The position numbers were made by a program, and so were the translations under genes. Of a stretch of 64,000 bases of DNA, positions 10,987 to 23,639 are shown in pieces (position 1 is the stretch's first letter; every line of letters starts with the position of its first letter). The DNA comes from Diphasiastrum complanatum. Lineage: Eukaryota; Streptophyta; Lycopodiopsida; Lycopodiales; Lycopodiaceae. The notes under the pieces were generated by a model that ran no database searches, was not told the origin of the DNA, and worked only from the letters and a program-made list of their open reading frames with translations. The DNA is taken from the NCBI GenBank assembly GCA_029204225.1, contig CM055102.1:9311456-9375455 (forward strand), read 5' to 3'.

Positions 10987-11571
10987 GTGATGGTGAACAG
11001 GGATACTGGTCGCTCGAGAGGCTTTGGATTTGTGACATTTGCTGACGAAGATGCTCTAGATGAAGCTATTGATCGATTGCATGGGAAGGAGCTAGATGGT
11101 CGGCTCATTTCTGTAACCATAGCTAAACCCAAGGCTGAAGGGGAGGTTGGAGATCGTGACTATGGTAGTGGCTACAGGAGAGATGGGGGTAAAGGAAATA
11201 CAAGTGGAAGTGATTGCTTTAAATGTGGAAGGCCCGGCCATTGGGCAAGAGATTGCTCTAGTGGTAGAAGCCATGTTTCATCTCGCGACAGATACACTGG
11301 CAGTCGGAGCGACCGATACTCGGACCATGAAAAGGACCGAGACAATCACCATGGAAAAAGTAGTAGCGGACGCAGAAGTGACCGTGATGACTATTATGAA
11401 TATAATGGAGATCGAAACAGCAGCGGAGATGGGAGGTCAAGTAGATACATTGATCGTGAAGCTAGGCGAGGGAGTGAACGCTACAGTAATGGCAGCTTCA
11501 GAGATAGACCAGGTCCGTATGACCGGCCAAGTCGTGACACAGGACGTCGATCTTCATATGATCGTAACTGA
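10987..11571 (+). CDS. RNA-binding protein, RRM (C-terminal half) plus CCHC zinc knuckle, RZ-1-like; last coding exon
   Basis: The exon encodes 194 residues and starts in phase 0 after a CAG acceptor. It begins VMVNRDTGRSRGFGFVTF, which contains the RNP1 motif, continues through the rest of the RRM (ALDEAIDRLHGKELDGR) and then has a perfect CCHC knuckle, CFKCGRPGHWARDC, at exon residues about 78-91. The C-terminal 100 residues are rich in Arg, Asp, Ser, Gly and Tyr (SRDRYTGSRSDRYSDHEKDR). This layout is that of plant RZ-1-type glycine-rich proteins, nuclear RNA-binding factors linked to splicing and RNA chaperone activity. RNP2 and the first strands of the RRM are missing and must be encoded upstream, outside the window. 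The in-frame ATG at 10930 lies in the intron and is not the start. The frame is intact to TGA at 11569-11571. Which RZ-1 paralogue it is cannot be told. Confidence 0.85.
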   Translation: MMVNRDTGRSRGFGFVTFADEDALDEAIDRLHGKELDGRLISVTIAKPKAEGEVGDRDYGSGYRRDGGKGNTSGSDCFKCGRPGHWARDCSSGRSHVSSRDRYTGSRSDRYSDHEKDRDNHHGKSSSGRRSDRDDYYEYNGDRNSSGDGRSSRYIDREARRGSERYSNGSFRDRPGPYDRPSRDTGRRSSYDRN

Positions 11572-14500
11572 GTTACTAAAAGCAGCAAAAGATGGGTTAA
11601 GAGCTGGTTTTCACAGTTTATCAACGTATGCCATGTTTGGATTACATAATATAGAAGTTAAGAGTCAGTCATATTGAAGGTTGTAAGCCAAATGCCCATC
11701 AATCTGTTAGCATCATGTTTTACTGCTCGATCTTCCAGTTCAGTTGGCAAGAGCTTGTGATTCACCGAAACGACACATTATGCTTTTGGATTTGCTAAAT
11801 TACTTGGAGGTCAGTTGCACGTGCACGTGCAGCAGTCAACTTTGAGTATGCTTGTCTGGATGAGCACAGCCTGTATTTTCTCGGGTGACACTTGTTATAC
11901 ACTGAAAGGCTTTGTTTGGCTTGTATACAATCTCCAGAAGCTGGAATTATGTGAGCTGTGCCATTGGTTCAGAAATCCCCCAAAGTCAGATTGTAGTCAA
12001 CTGTACTTGACATGCACAGTAGCTTCCTTTTCAGTTGCATATGTAGTATGTTCCTGTGTTGGAGCAGTTTGGAAGTACGTCTCCATAATCCTTCTTCAAT
12101 CTTTTGTTGTTTATATTGTTTTTAAAGTTTTCAAAGGTGCATCTTGTTCGAGTTTCTAACATTTGTGAAGTTCTTTCTGGCTTGTGAAATCACCGATTTT
12201 GATATCTCAATTAAGATCAAGCATTAGAGGTTGTGTTATTAAGAGGTGGCTTAGAGGATGGCATAGATTTGTATATGTGTGCGGCAATTACAGTAATTTT
12301 GAAAAAATGTTCATTTTCACCCTTGGCTATTATTTTATTAGATGCTCATTTACAGATGTCATATAGATTTGAGTGACTACAATAAAGTTTTGGAGGTAAA
12401 GAAGCAAAGCAAGTCATTTATGTTGAGCTCCTCCTCTGAATACTGAACCTTTCAAAAAAATTTCTTCTTTTGTCCTTATCAAGGCCAATTTGTTAGCCTC
12501 ATTAGTTTTGTCTGACAACAGCATTTTTAAGTCATGTACAATGAATGGACATACCTAGTCGGTTTTCATGCTCTTGCAGAATCAGAGAGCACTGTACCAA
12601 CTGAGCATTGATATGGCTTTCATGAAATTGGTCGGCACCTTCTATGGGATTTGCTTCATGAGGTAAATGCTGGAAATATACATTTGGGTTCAATAAACAG
12701 CAACAGCATGAAAGCATTTGGGGTTTTTCGACATAAAGAAGGTAAGTTGCACTTTGGTATGTTCTCTCTTCGTAATGTAACAATGAGTTTTATTTATCTT
12801 TTGCATTGTAGGTTTGAAGCCATCCATTAGTATAGCAACACACACTCAGGGTGTTTATAGACTCAAACGAGTAGACCTTAGCATGCATATAGCTCTCATA
12901 GACAACAGGTGCTTGAATACTACAATTTGAATACTCTTTGGTTCAAAGTGAAAGTTTAACATTTACTATATTTCTGTAGCATTTCTGTCGAGCATTATGA
13001 TCTTGGACTAACCAGAGGATATTTCTCAGTAGCATCACAGGTCGAGATAGATTGGTTATGCTATTTGAACTCTTGTATGTTGTATATTACTTTTATTTTG
13101 ACATCCAGTTCTCTTAAAAGATGAAGTTGTAATAAACTTCTAACTTGCAATTCTTTCTGCTACATTTTGTTACACTCAATTATGTGAATGGCTCATTTGG
13201 AAGCCACCTGGTTTTAGAAAGTCATAATCTGGAAATGTTATGGTCGGTGCTCTAGTCATGCAAACTTGATTTGCATGTGCAAGTTTGTCTGTCAAACATG
13301 GAAGGACTCACATTTATGCAATAGTTAATGTATTGCTATCTTTTCTGTCAGAGGATGGGAAGCGAATAATGGCACTGCAAATTTTTCCTTGTTCATTCGA
13401 CACTCTTTTATTAATAGTCGAGCAATATTCGTGGATGTTCTACTTTTGTTTGTTTAATAGATGAATGAACTTGACCCCCATGCAGACTTGTGCATCAATC
13501 GCGTTTTTCACAAAGTTGATGGGGGTAGAGAATCCAAGCAGTGTTGGGTTTAAGTTCCTCTATAGCTACGCTCAAAACAGTCTTGAACCATAATATATAT
13601 TTGAGTGAGTGCTGGAGATGAAATACTGTTCCATGAACACCTGAGGTTTACCAATCATATGGTTGTACAAAGTCGAACCTGATTTCTACAGAGAGAACAA
13701 TTTGAATTGGGGCTCTTTCTGAAGGAAAACCTTGTTTTGAATGGTGAACGGCATCTTATATACAAATCAACTGGAGTGATGGCGCTAAGGGCAAATGGAG
13801 TTGGGCATTTTTAATTCATTTTTTAAGACCTGGAATACTGAAGAACAAGGACACATTTGGATCAGATTGCACGAAGGCCTTGAGTATTAAGTATGAACAG
13901 CTGGACCATTTTGGTTTGGAAATAGCCGCGTGGCGTCCAATATTAGAGTTCTGTTGATCAGCTTCTAGACTTCTATTCACCACTCAATTATGTAGAGCCT
14001 ATGCAAGAAAAGGCCAAAATACTATAATTGTGAACTTTGACTATTGTATGCATATAGATACTCGTGAGTGTATACCCAATTTCCAGGGTTACATTCTTAT
14101 TGACCAATGAACAAAAGATTCCAGTTAGCAAGTTGCGACAAAGTATGGTATAGGATGTCAATCTAGGAGTTGGTTGACTTGAAGAAATAAGTCTGTCTGT
14201 TCGTTCAAAAAGGTAGGACTTGTTCAAGTTCCTCTCTTGGTATCCTTGATATACTGGACATGGCACTCTGCATCATGGGTGCTATGCATGCGACTACAAA
14301 AATATATATTATTGTTTCTCTAAGTACAAAAGTGATGTTTCATTGCTCTAGTCCAAATACATGATATTTTTATCATCCATGTATATGATGCTATGGTTTT
14401 GCAAACGCTCAAGGGTAGCTACATATATTGGCTAAATCTATTCGAGATCTTAAGTTGATGGGCCAAGGACATGAAGTATGAGTCACGTGTGAAGAAAGAC

Positions 14501-15482
14501 AACTTATCTTTGTCAACATGTAAATCGCATGTGGTTTCAAGAGGTATATTCTAAAAATTGAGGTTTAGCATTATAAATATTTTTGATGAGTACATTATTT
14601 ATACATACATATATGGTTGGGCATCATCAACTCTTAGCACTCGTTGTTTTTAGCATATTTTTGTGCGAATGTGCACACAAATATGCTGAAAACCCATGCT
14701 CGCACAAAAATATGCTAAAACTAATGCTCACTTTTTGGAGAATAACTAGAGATCGATATGTCAAAATCTAATTCTATTAATTTGTTGTGAAAGTAGTCTT
14801 TTTAATGCATAAAGTTAAAAGGATGGTGAAGAAAAATCTATTTGGACTTACCTTGAAGGGCTTTCATTAGTAGAAGGTAACAAATATGTTTGTGCTATTA
14901 TTTTGTGCAAGTGCATTCATGCAGTGAAATTATGTTGAATATGGACATATAACAACAAAGTGTCAATTGTAAAGTTGCAAGGAGTCAACAAAAACACCTT
15001 GTAATTAGTTTCAATATTACAATCTTGATATTTATGCAACTAAACTCTTAAATTTACTATTTTGTTAATCAAACAAATTCAAAAGTTTGAGATATTTTCC
15101 CATTTATTGAGATGACCAACTTCCATTTAATGGTGGATTGACGAGGTCAAAGGCACTCCATGTTTGATGACCAACTTCTATTCAATGGTGGATCTCAAAA
15201 TTGACAAGGTCCAAGGGCATTCAATAATTACATGTCACATTGAAAATGTGTTCTGAAATTAGTTTATTTCCATTTCAAAACATGTTATAAGAACCTGTCA
15301 TTTCTATGTGATAATGTAATATGGTATTGCAACAATTATCTACATCATCGTTAACTAAAATAAAGCCAATAAATGGTTGGATAGAGTGCATGCCATCAAA
15401 CATTCCCCTCATCCAAAGGTTGTCCCATAGATTGAAAATATCAACAATTGACAAAAATTGAAAATAGTTAAGAGAGCAAAGA

Positions 15483-15487
<5 letters not shown>
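11572..15487. other. 3' UTR and intergenic DNA without recognised genes
   Basis: The first several hundred bases after 11571 probably hold the 3' UTR of the RNA-binding protein. The rest is AT-rich with only short, dissimilar frames. Apart from the palindrome at 14648-14720, nothing was recognised. Confidence 0.5.
14648..14720. repeat. Perfect 21-bp inverted repeat with a third partial copy in the loop
   Basis: TTTTAGCATATTTTTGTGCGA is at 14648-14668 and its exact complement at 14700-14720. The 31-bp spacer contains CACAAATATGCTGAAAA, another diverged copy of the complementary arm. The shape suggests a short hairpin or a MITE terminus, but no target duplication was found. Confidence 0.8.

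Positions 15488-15571
<84 letters not shown>
15488..15571. repeat. (TC)n microsatellite
   Basis: Uninterrupted TC dinucleotides for about 84 bp. Poly-Arg-Glu or Leu-Ser frames across it are artefacts. Confidence 0.98.
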
Positions 15572-15572
<1 letters not shown>

Positions 15573-16852
15573 ACTATAATGAAATTAAAATTGGTCAAAT
15601 TGTATAACATGGGAGAATAGTATTGCCAACATTTGCCACTACGATCATATGGTCCTTGCATGTGTTAATGAATACTTCTATTCATTTCTCCCACTAGTTC
15701 ACTTATCAAATAATTTCAACATTACCAACTCCACCATTTATGAATCTCATTTAGAATTCAATTGTGTGTTCACTCTCATGCATTACAAGAGAGCTCAAGC
15801 AACTTTCAAAATACATGCTCATGCATTCAAAAGAAACATTCTAGTAATAGCACGTGTAACTATATGATAAGTGCATATTTCATAAAAAGAAGTGCTTATC
15901 GCTACATAATGTAGATATCAAAAAACAAAATTATAAAAGCCACCTTATCCATATTCAAATTTCCAATTGACACATTGTTGTTGTACGTCCATATTCATTG
16001 GATTAATTATAAAAGCCACCTTATCCATTCGAGTCAATAGACAATCTAATCAAGACTTTTGTCAAAAGATTCAATTTTTTTTTGAAGTACATGTTTTTAC
16101 TATGCATATGTATAGATTGCCTTCAATATTTGGCTAGTTCAAAGCAATGTTTGGCCTTGCCTTGCGAAGTCAATATTGGAGTTTGTGAAAAAGTCAACGC
16201 TGAAGGACACTATGTGGTGGTGATCTAACTTGAACCTCGGTTGAGAGCTATACTAATATGCATTTGTTCCGTTAAAAAAATTTCTGACGAAGGCATGCAA
16301 CAATGCATGATCCATAAAAATTCCAAAAAGGGCATGCAAACAATGCATGATCCATAAGGCCAAGCAGACTCTATTTTGAGCCTGTTACCATTGGATATTT
16401 TTTTCAAAATTATTAAGATTTTGCCACGTGGAGAAGATTAGCCATATGAAAGCTTACATGTTGTATAATGACACGTGGTTGGCGTCCAAGTGGTCGACCA
16501 TAACTTGTGCAATGTTTTTAAGGCCCTTGGCTTGGGCATGAATAGTGAATGCTTTCTCTCTGCTTTCTTGACAGAAGACAAAAGACAAAAGATGGCAATT
16601 GCGATGATCGAGAGCACTTTGATGAGATAAATTGACATTCATCAGAGATTGATAGCAAGTGGAAGATCACAAGGTGAGAATTAAATTAAATTGAGAGATT
16701 ATTATCATTTTTTGATGTTCTACCCTATCAGATAGAGTGATGGTAACAATGTAAGCGATTGGAAAAAACAATAGTTGAACCTTTTGTAGATCTATGTTTA
16801 ATTAAGTTTAAGAATGATTTGTGCCAGTGCTTGTCTTGTGAAATAACACAAT

Positions 16853-16853
<1 letters not shown>

Positions 16854-16941
<88 letters not shown>
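16854..16941. repeat. (GT)n microsatellite
   Basis: Uninterrupted GT dinucleotides for about 88 bp in non-coding sequence. Confidence 0.98.
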
Positions 16942-16948
<7 letters not shown>

Positions 16949-17128
16949 CTTGAAATAGAAGGATGAAGATGAGTGTACAATCGTCTCTTTGCTACCCTCT
17001 CGAGTCCATCCAAACCTTTGTAATGATTAAAAAACTAGATCCATTAAGCATTTGTCTTCTTGTAAATGTGATTTCCAACAAGCTTTGAATATGAAAACTC
17101 GTGTTTTTTGTTCGATGATTGATTCTTC

Positions 17129-17132
<4 letters not shown>

Positions 17133-17219
<87 letters not shown>
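17133..17219. repeat. (AG)n microsatellite
   Basis: Uninterrupted AG dinucleotides for about 87 bp, only about 190 bp after the GT array. Confidence 0.98.
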
Positions 17220-17221
<2 letters not shown>

Positions 17222-19500
17222 TGTGATGGGGCACATGTTCACGTATGGTAGTTGTTATGCACTTGAACTTCATGTCAAGGCAAAGAATTTGAAAGGCATA
17301 CATTCACTTTATGAAGGGTGTGATGTTGTTGTAGCATTCATTTGAATCATGGGCCATCTTTGTTAGTTGTAATTAAGAGCATTATGAGGCCTAAAGCGTT
17401 CAAAACATATTTTGGGTGACTTCACAAGTTTTGTAAAACACCTTCCTTTGCACATAAAGTTTATATTGAGAGTGGTAACTTCACATGGAGTTTGGGGTAA
17501 GGCCAAAAAGCCCAAATCCTTTACTTTGATTGGTGGAGCCACTCCATAATTTGACGAGAAAGTTTCACAATTGGCCTTAAATTGACCTTTTCTATATTGG
17601 TTCCTTTCCAAGGTTGCATCTTGACGGGTGTGTGTCGTCAAAGGCACTTTTAGGATTTATTTACACTTAAATATGGCCGTCACATATCACATGCCCTTTT
17701 CCTTTCAGACTGCCAGAATGATGTCCAAGTCCCAACTGTGGTCGTCAATAAGAAAAGATGGATAGGTTGAAACATACAGAGGCTTGCTACCTTGGCCTTC
17801 AGAGTTTTATTTTCATGCACTGATCACTTCAGATTGAAGTTTTAATCACTTTCAAATTGAAGGCTTCCATATTTCAATGCCTTCAAAAGGTTGATCTTGT
17901 CCCCCCGATTGAAAGGTTTAGAAAAGCAGTAGCCTTTATTTGTTATATATTTCCAGGCTATTTGTGGCCTTGCCTTTGGGCATGTTAAGGATGATTAGAG
18001 AATGTTTCAGCTAATTTACAGACTAAAACAAATGTTCCTGTGGTTCTCTATTGGTATGTATTATCAGGCTTTAGTCAGGCTGTTCATCAATTTTTTTATT
18101 ATCAAAGTTAATCAATTACAAGCCTCTGTCAGACTTCAACAATCTGTCTCAGTGAACCAGAATTGGAATCATGATCTCAACATGGTCTGTCACAGCCCAG
18201 TAGCCTTTCCACTATGAAGCCACATCATGCAATCATGATTTGCAGCCACAACTAATTCATCTTTATGGGCCCAAATTCTCTAGCACTAACTTTGAAGTAT
18301 TGAATAAATATGACTACCTTTATACTATTGAATGCAAAAAAGGTGAATTGTTTATATCAAATTACAGATTGCGAATAGTGCTGCTTCGGTAAGAATTACC
18401 TTTTGAGAAAATGCTCCTTGAGTAGCAGTATGCATGTGATGTTGCTCATAAAAAGTGTTATTTTATGATTTTCTTTGCTTAGATAAGTTCAGCCCAAGCT
18501 AATTTTGGCCTTGTAGGCTAAGTTTGTCTTCCTATCTAGAGCTTGTCAAAACTAGATAAAGTGTGATAGGCCATTGTTGAGATCTTCATTTTACCTATTA
18601 GTTATTACATTTGTAGATTTTTTTTTTAGCCTGAAAATTTTATTGATTAGTTAAATTTAAGTTCATGGGCTCTATTCTACTATTATACTGCCTTCATTGA
18701 AGTGTTATGGGTTTTTATTAGGTCTCCTTGGAAAACATTTATGGGCACTACTACTATCATACCATCTTACTACTACTACTATCATACTTGTAGTTTGACG
18801 TTGTATTGGTGGTCATTACATTCGCTTTTGGCACACCATCTTCACAAATAAGATGCACGTTGCAGCTAACTAAATAAACCGATAAAAACATGCCAAAATA
18901 AGCCAACGAAAGGAGGCAAGAGGAGGCCCGAGCACCTTCCCTCAAGCTATGCACCTTCCAATGGGAACACAAAGAAATAGAATGATAATCTCAATGGAGA
19001 GCAATGTGCATAATCTTAGAGTGTTGTTTACAATGCAAATACCTCTCCTTTTATGGCAAGGAGGGTCTTCCATAAGTATCTACTAACTTATGGGACTAAT
19101 ATGTTTCTAGCCTTTCTAGAACTTCTAACTTATGATTTAGAACTTCAAAGTTTCTTAACTTCGAAAAACTTAAGATAAAAAATTTCTAAGTTTAAGTTTC
19201 CTAAGTCTAAGTTCTAAATCTAAGTTTAAGCTATTTTATCATTATTTAAGCTTCTACTCATGGGCTTACAAAGCACATGCCATGGTTGAAGTTTATTGAC
19301 AAATACTCATACGTGGACTTACAAAACACATGCCATGGGGTTTTATTGCTTTCTTTTTATTTTCTCTATGTTAGCACAGTTGCTAACATTATCCCTCTCC
19401 TTATTGGATTGGTGATCCCACACCAATCGACGCCTTTTCGTCCTAGATCTTTTGTGCTTCTTGGAGGCGAGACTGTTGCTGTCGGGAGTGGTAGATTGTC
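17220..19500. other. Non-coding AT-rich interval
   Basis: No coding similarity was found. A segment at about 18960-19270 with runs such as CTAAGTTTAAGTTTCCTAAG may be the degraded flank or LTR of the copia remnant that follows, but no paired terminal repeat was found. Confidence 0.4.
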
Positions 19501-19549
19501 GTGCCGATGCCCTCCATCATTTGCCACCGTAATTTGTTCAGGAAGGGCA

Positions 19550-21398
19550 TGGGTTTGTAATAATGAAAAGCCTTTTCGACTTGTACATTCAGATATTCAT
19601 GGATTTACTACAATTAGCAATAGTGGAGCTAAGATGTATGTAACATTCATTGATGATTTTAATAGATTTTGTTGGATCTATCTACTAAAGAGCAAGGATG
19701 AAGTGTATGATGTCTTTATCAGTTTCAAGAATGCAAGGGAGAACCAATTTTCCACAAAGATAAAGTGCTTAAGGAGTGACAATGGTGGTGAGTACATATC
19801 TACCAAGTTCAAGGCCTTTTGTGATGAGCATGGGATCAAGAGGGAGTATACAACATCAAGGACTCCACAAAAAAATGGAGTGGCTGAAAGGAAGAATAGG
19901 AATTTATGTGAAAGTGATAAAGCTATGAGGTTAAGTGCTAATCTTGACAAACCATTTTGGGATCAAGCTTTGTTGTGTGCCAATTTCTTGTGCAATAGGT
20001 GGCCGAGTGCTATTTTGGATGGAAGGACACCTTTTGAGATGCTATTCAAGAGGAGGCCGAGTGTCAACTTTCTAAGAACCTTTGGATGCACATGCTATGT
20101 CAACATTACTCTTGATTATAGGACCAAGGAGGATTCATCTTCAAGATAGTGAGGTGAGTAAAGCCTACAAGGTTTACATTTCTTCTACTAACAAAGTGAT
20201 TATTGGTAGAGATGTCATCCTTGATGAGGAGAACATTCCAAAAGTGTCTTCAAGCATGATTGATGGTAGTGTGGATGGATCTAACATACTTGATGTTGAG
20301 AAAAAGGATCTTACTTTGGATGGTGATGATAATGGACCTTCATCAAGTCAAAGGCCAAGGAGAGCATCTAAGGGAACAACATGTACCTTCAAGGCTCACA
20401 TATGATCAAAGGGTAAGAAAGTAGTTTCTGAAAATTATGTTGCTTTCCTAACCTCTTTGGATGAACCTACAAGTGTAGATCAAGCAAGGAAAGAAGAGGA
20501 ATGGATCCAAGCAGTGGATCTTGAGCATCAAGCTCTTATGAAGAATGGAACATGGAGATTGGTGGAGTTGCCTAAGGACAAGAAAGCTATTGGATGCAAA
20601 TGGATCTTCAAGGTGAAGACAAACCAAGATGGATCCATCAACAAGTACAAGACAAGGTTGGTGGCAAAAGGATATGCTCAACAACAAGGGATTCACTATG
20701 ATGAGACCTTTGCACCCGTGGCAAAGATGGTAAGTATTTGAGTCATCATTTCACTTGCTACACTTTATGGATGGGATTTATGGCAAATGGACATTTCAAA
20801 TGCATTCTTGAATGGTGATCTTGAGGAGGAAGTGTACATGGAGCAGCCCGAGAGCTACATTTCATCAACAAAGCCAAATCATGTGTGTCTACTACAAAAA
20901 AGTTTGTATGGCCTTAAGCAAGCACCAACGAGTTGGTATGCTAAGCTTAACAGTTTTTTGCTCTCTCAAGGCTTTATTATGAGTGAGTATGATCATTCAC
21001 TTTATTATAGGTTTGCTGAAAATGATGTTACCATCTTGCTAATCTATGTGGATGATATCATCTTGAGTGGTGGAGACAATCAAGATGTGGAGGATATCAA
21101 GAATGCTCTTAAGAAGGAGTTTGAAGTGCATGATCTTGGTAATTTTCATTACATTTTGGGAATAGAAGTCATTAGATCTTCTCAATATACTTTCATTTGT
21201 CAAGAGAAGTATGCTAATTCTATTCTAGAAAGATTTCATATGGTAGATGCAAAAGCTAGTGATACACCTATGGAGTCTCATGTAAAGCTAACTATAAGAG
21301 GTAATGAAAGATCCTTCGAGGACATTACTCTCTATAGGAAGCTATTTGGTTCACTTGTCTATCTAACCATTACTAGCCATCCTCACTTTCCACAATGA
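19550..21398 (+). pseudogene. Ty1/copia integrase and reverse transcriptase fragment
   Basis: The integrase core (about 19570-20110) shows its catalytic triad context: LVHSDIHG, LRSDNGGEY and PQKNGVAERKNRN. After one frameshift near 20130 the frame continues through the Gly-rich linker to RT at 20457 (GCKWIFKVKTNQDGSINKYK, GYAQQQGIHYDETFAPVAKM, YGLKQAPTSWYAK and the YVDDIILSG active site at about 21040). It stops at 21398 before RNase H. In-frame stops are at 20403-20405 and 20739-20741. Gag and protease are missing on the left and RNase H on the right. No LTR was found on either side, so this is an internal remnant. Confidence 0.88.
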
Positions 21399-22716
21399 GT
21401 AGTTACTTGAGGTAAGCCTATCATTGGCTTCCAACATGACTCCAATTGAGGTTGCCATGTAGCAATGACTTGAGCTTCTTTTTCAACCCGTTTCAATGCA
21501 CAAAAAGTACTAATTTGAACAACAACAAATGCTTTCAAAAGAAATCACCAAGATTTGAAACTATCTAAAAAATTCTCTTCTAGCACTTATACCAGGCAAA
21601 TCAACACATAGAATCATGGAATCTTGATCAACCTATGATCTATCCTCAATCTAATGACTTTGGCCACTTCCTAAGATTGAAACACACTCAAATGAAGTCT
21701 AGCAATCTCACTATCTAGAGATCCAATCAAAATTAGGGTTTTGACAAAATCACAAAAGATTGACTATTCCAAATCTATATGCAAATGCTGAAATTTTGAT
21801 TTGCAATCTATTAGCCGCCACTAAGGCTGATCTAATGATCCAAAAATTGGCCAAATCCAGTATGTGAAATCAAAAATCAGAATTGATCAAGTTATAAATC
21901 TATTTAGGGTTTTGATCTACAAAAGATCCGATCTACAAATAAAAAATTCCCTTTGGAATCACTAGTGTCCCATACCACCAGTTTTCCCTACAAGAATTCT
22001 CTGCTTCTAGATCTGTTTACCAAAAAGTTCAAAAGACTATCTGGCTATCCTATACCCAAATATAGGATCAAATTCACAACCAATTCTAGGAGATACTTCT
22101 AGTCATTGAATTCTCTCATGTTCCTTGAGTGTTTCTTTGTAGATCAACACATCATATAAGATTACCACTACATTGACCCAGGTAAGGATGAAATGTATCG
22201 TTCAAATATTGTTGAAATGCGATAAGTGTATTCACTGAACCAAAAGGAACATTAAGCATTTGAATATAACTGAAAATAATATTGTAATAGATATCCAATA
22301 TCATTTCAGAAGCAGGAAAAATGAATTTCATTCTTTCAAAAGTTAGAAGTTCTCTTGGTTGTCTCAGTTAGTATAAAGAAACATTCTAATGCCTGGAAAA
22401 AAAATCCAAATGACTAGATTCCTGTAGAGAACACATTCCAACTACTTTTCATTTGCAAATCCTAGGGATTTAATTCAAATCCAATTGCAACACAAAGATA
22501 GTTCCATAAATGGATTATTATCTGACTGCAATTATCTCTTCCCTTAGAATCTTTGTTTCCTCAGAATTTTAAATGAGCACTAGGGAATGGATCCCAAATT
22601 TTCAAAGACAGTTAAAAAACAATTTGAAAGCTGAATTCCCAATTGTACTCTCACTTGCTATCACTTATACTTTAGGAATCGAAAGTAAAATAAAGTAAAT
22701 GGATCACTTGGTCGAC
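21399..22716. other. Non-coding interval, nothing recognised
   Basis: AT-rich sequence with no coherent reading frame and no obvious repeat. It may include degraded retrotransposon flank. Confidence 0.4.
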
Positions 22717-23206
22717 TCTAGTACCAGTGGTCGTACTTGTGTGCGTTGAATCCATATTGCCTGCTATAAAAAAAAAAATGCTAACTTTTGAAATACAGCT
22801 CGGATTGAGACGATTATAGTGTCATTAGAAAGCCCTCAACACGAGCTTTTCAACGACACCCAACATGACCATGTTCCGACTACGGTTAAAAAAATAGTCA
22901 CAGTCAAAGTTTTTGGCGGTCAGTCAACAGTCAACCTAATATCGGTTGAATGCATGGTTGACCAGCTGACCGCACATTCAACTGATATTAGGTTGGCCAT
23001 TGACTGACCGCCAAAAACTTTGACTGTGATCTTTTTAATCGTAACTCGGAACTGGGTCATGTTGGGTGTCGTTGAAAAGCTCTCGTCGAGGGCTTTCTAA
23101 TGGCACTATAATCGTCTCAATCCGAGCTGTATTTCAAAAGTTGACATTTTTTTTATAGCAGACAATATCGATTCAGCTCGCACAAGTATGACCACTGGTA
23201 CTCTAA
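22717..23206. repeat. Large imperfect inverted repeat (foldback 1)
   Basis: The left arm, 22717-22951, starts TAGTACCAGTGGTC, and the right arm, 22975-23206, ends GACCACTGGTACTC. The arms match along their length: for example TCACAGTCAAAGTTTTTGGC at 22898 pairs with GCCAAAAACTTTGACTGTGA at 23010, and the innermost CCTAATATCGGTTGAATG pairs with CATTCAACTGATATTAGG. The spacer is about 23 bp. Arms of about 235 bp would form a long hairpin if transcribed. It encodes no protein. Confidence 0.85.
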
Positions 23207-23490
23207 TTGGCTGTCCGCACGTTGAAACGATATTAGTACAAATACATGCAATATCGATTCAACGCGCAGATGTATGACTTCTCGGGATCTTTTTGGGCTT
23301 TCGCCCGTTGAACCGATATTAGTACGGTCGTTCAAAAGTTACAGAGTTTTCATGTAATCTGTACTAATATCAGTTCAACGCACAAAATCCCAAAAAGGTC
23401 TCGAGAGGTCATACATCTGCGCGCCGAATCGATATTGCATGCATCGGTACTAATATTGTTTCAACGCGCGAACAACCAGTTAGAGTACCA
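23197..23490. repeat. Second imperfect inverted repeat sharing an edge with the first (foldback 2)
   Basis: The left arm, 23197-23325, starts GGTACTCTAATTGGCTG and ends GTTGAACCGATATTAGTAC. The right arm, 23361-23489, starts GTACTAATATCAGTTCAACG and ends CAGTTAGAGTACC. The outer GGTACTCTAA word is also the outer edge of foldback 1. After 23490 a further copy of the outer module (TTGTACTTGTGCTCGCTGAA) follows, so the structure may continue to about 23620. Confidence 0.8.
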
Positions 23491-23639
23491 AAGGTTGTAC
23501 TTGTGCTCGCTGAATCGATATTGTCTATTGTCCATACATATCAAATCAACATGTGAACAACCAAGTCAAGCACTAGGTGTCGTACATGTGCGCGCTGAAC
23601 CGATATCCAGGCGTGAAATTCGAACGTAACCTGAACATA

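Noticed and set aside
11147-11677. Second plus-strand frame overlapping the RNA-binding exon, Met/Glu/Val-rich
   Set aside because: It is the shifted-frame shadow of the RRM/zinc-knuckle exon; the true frame has RNP1 and a perfect CCHC knuckle.
22717-23490. CRISPR-like array
   Set aside because: The repeats are in both orientations, vary in length and spacing, and the genome is a plant; it is a foldback structure.
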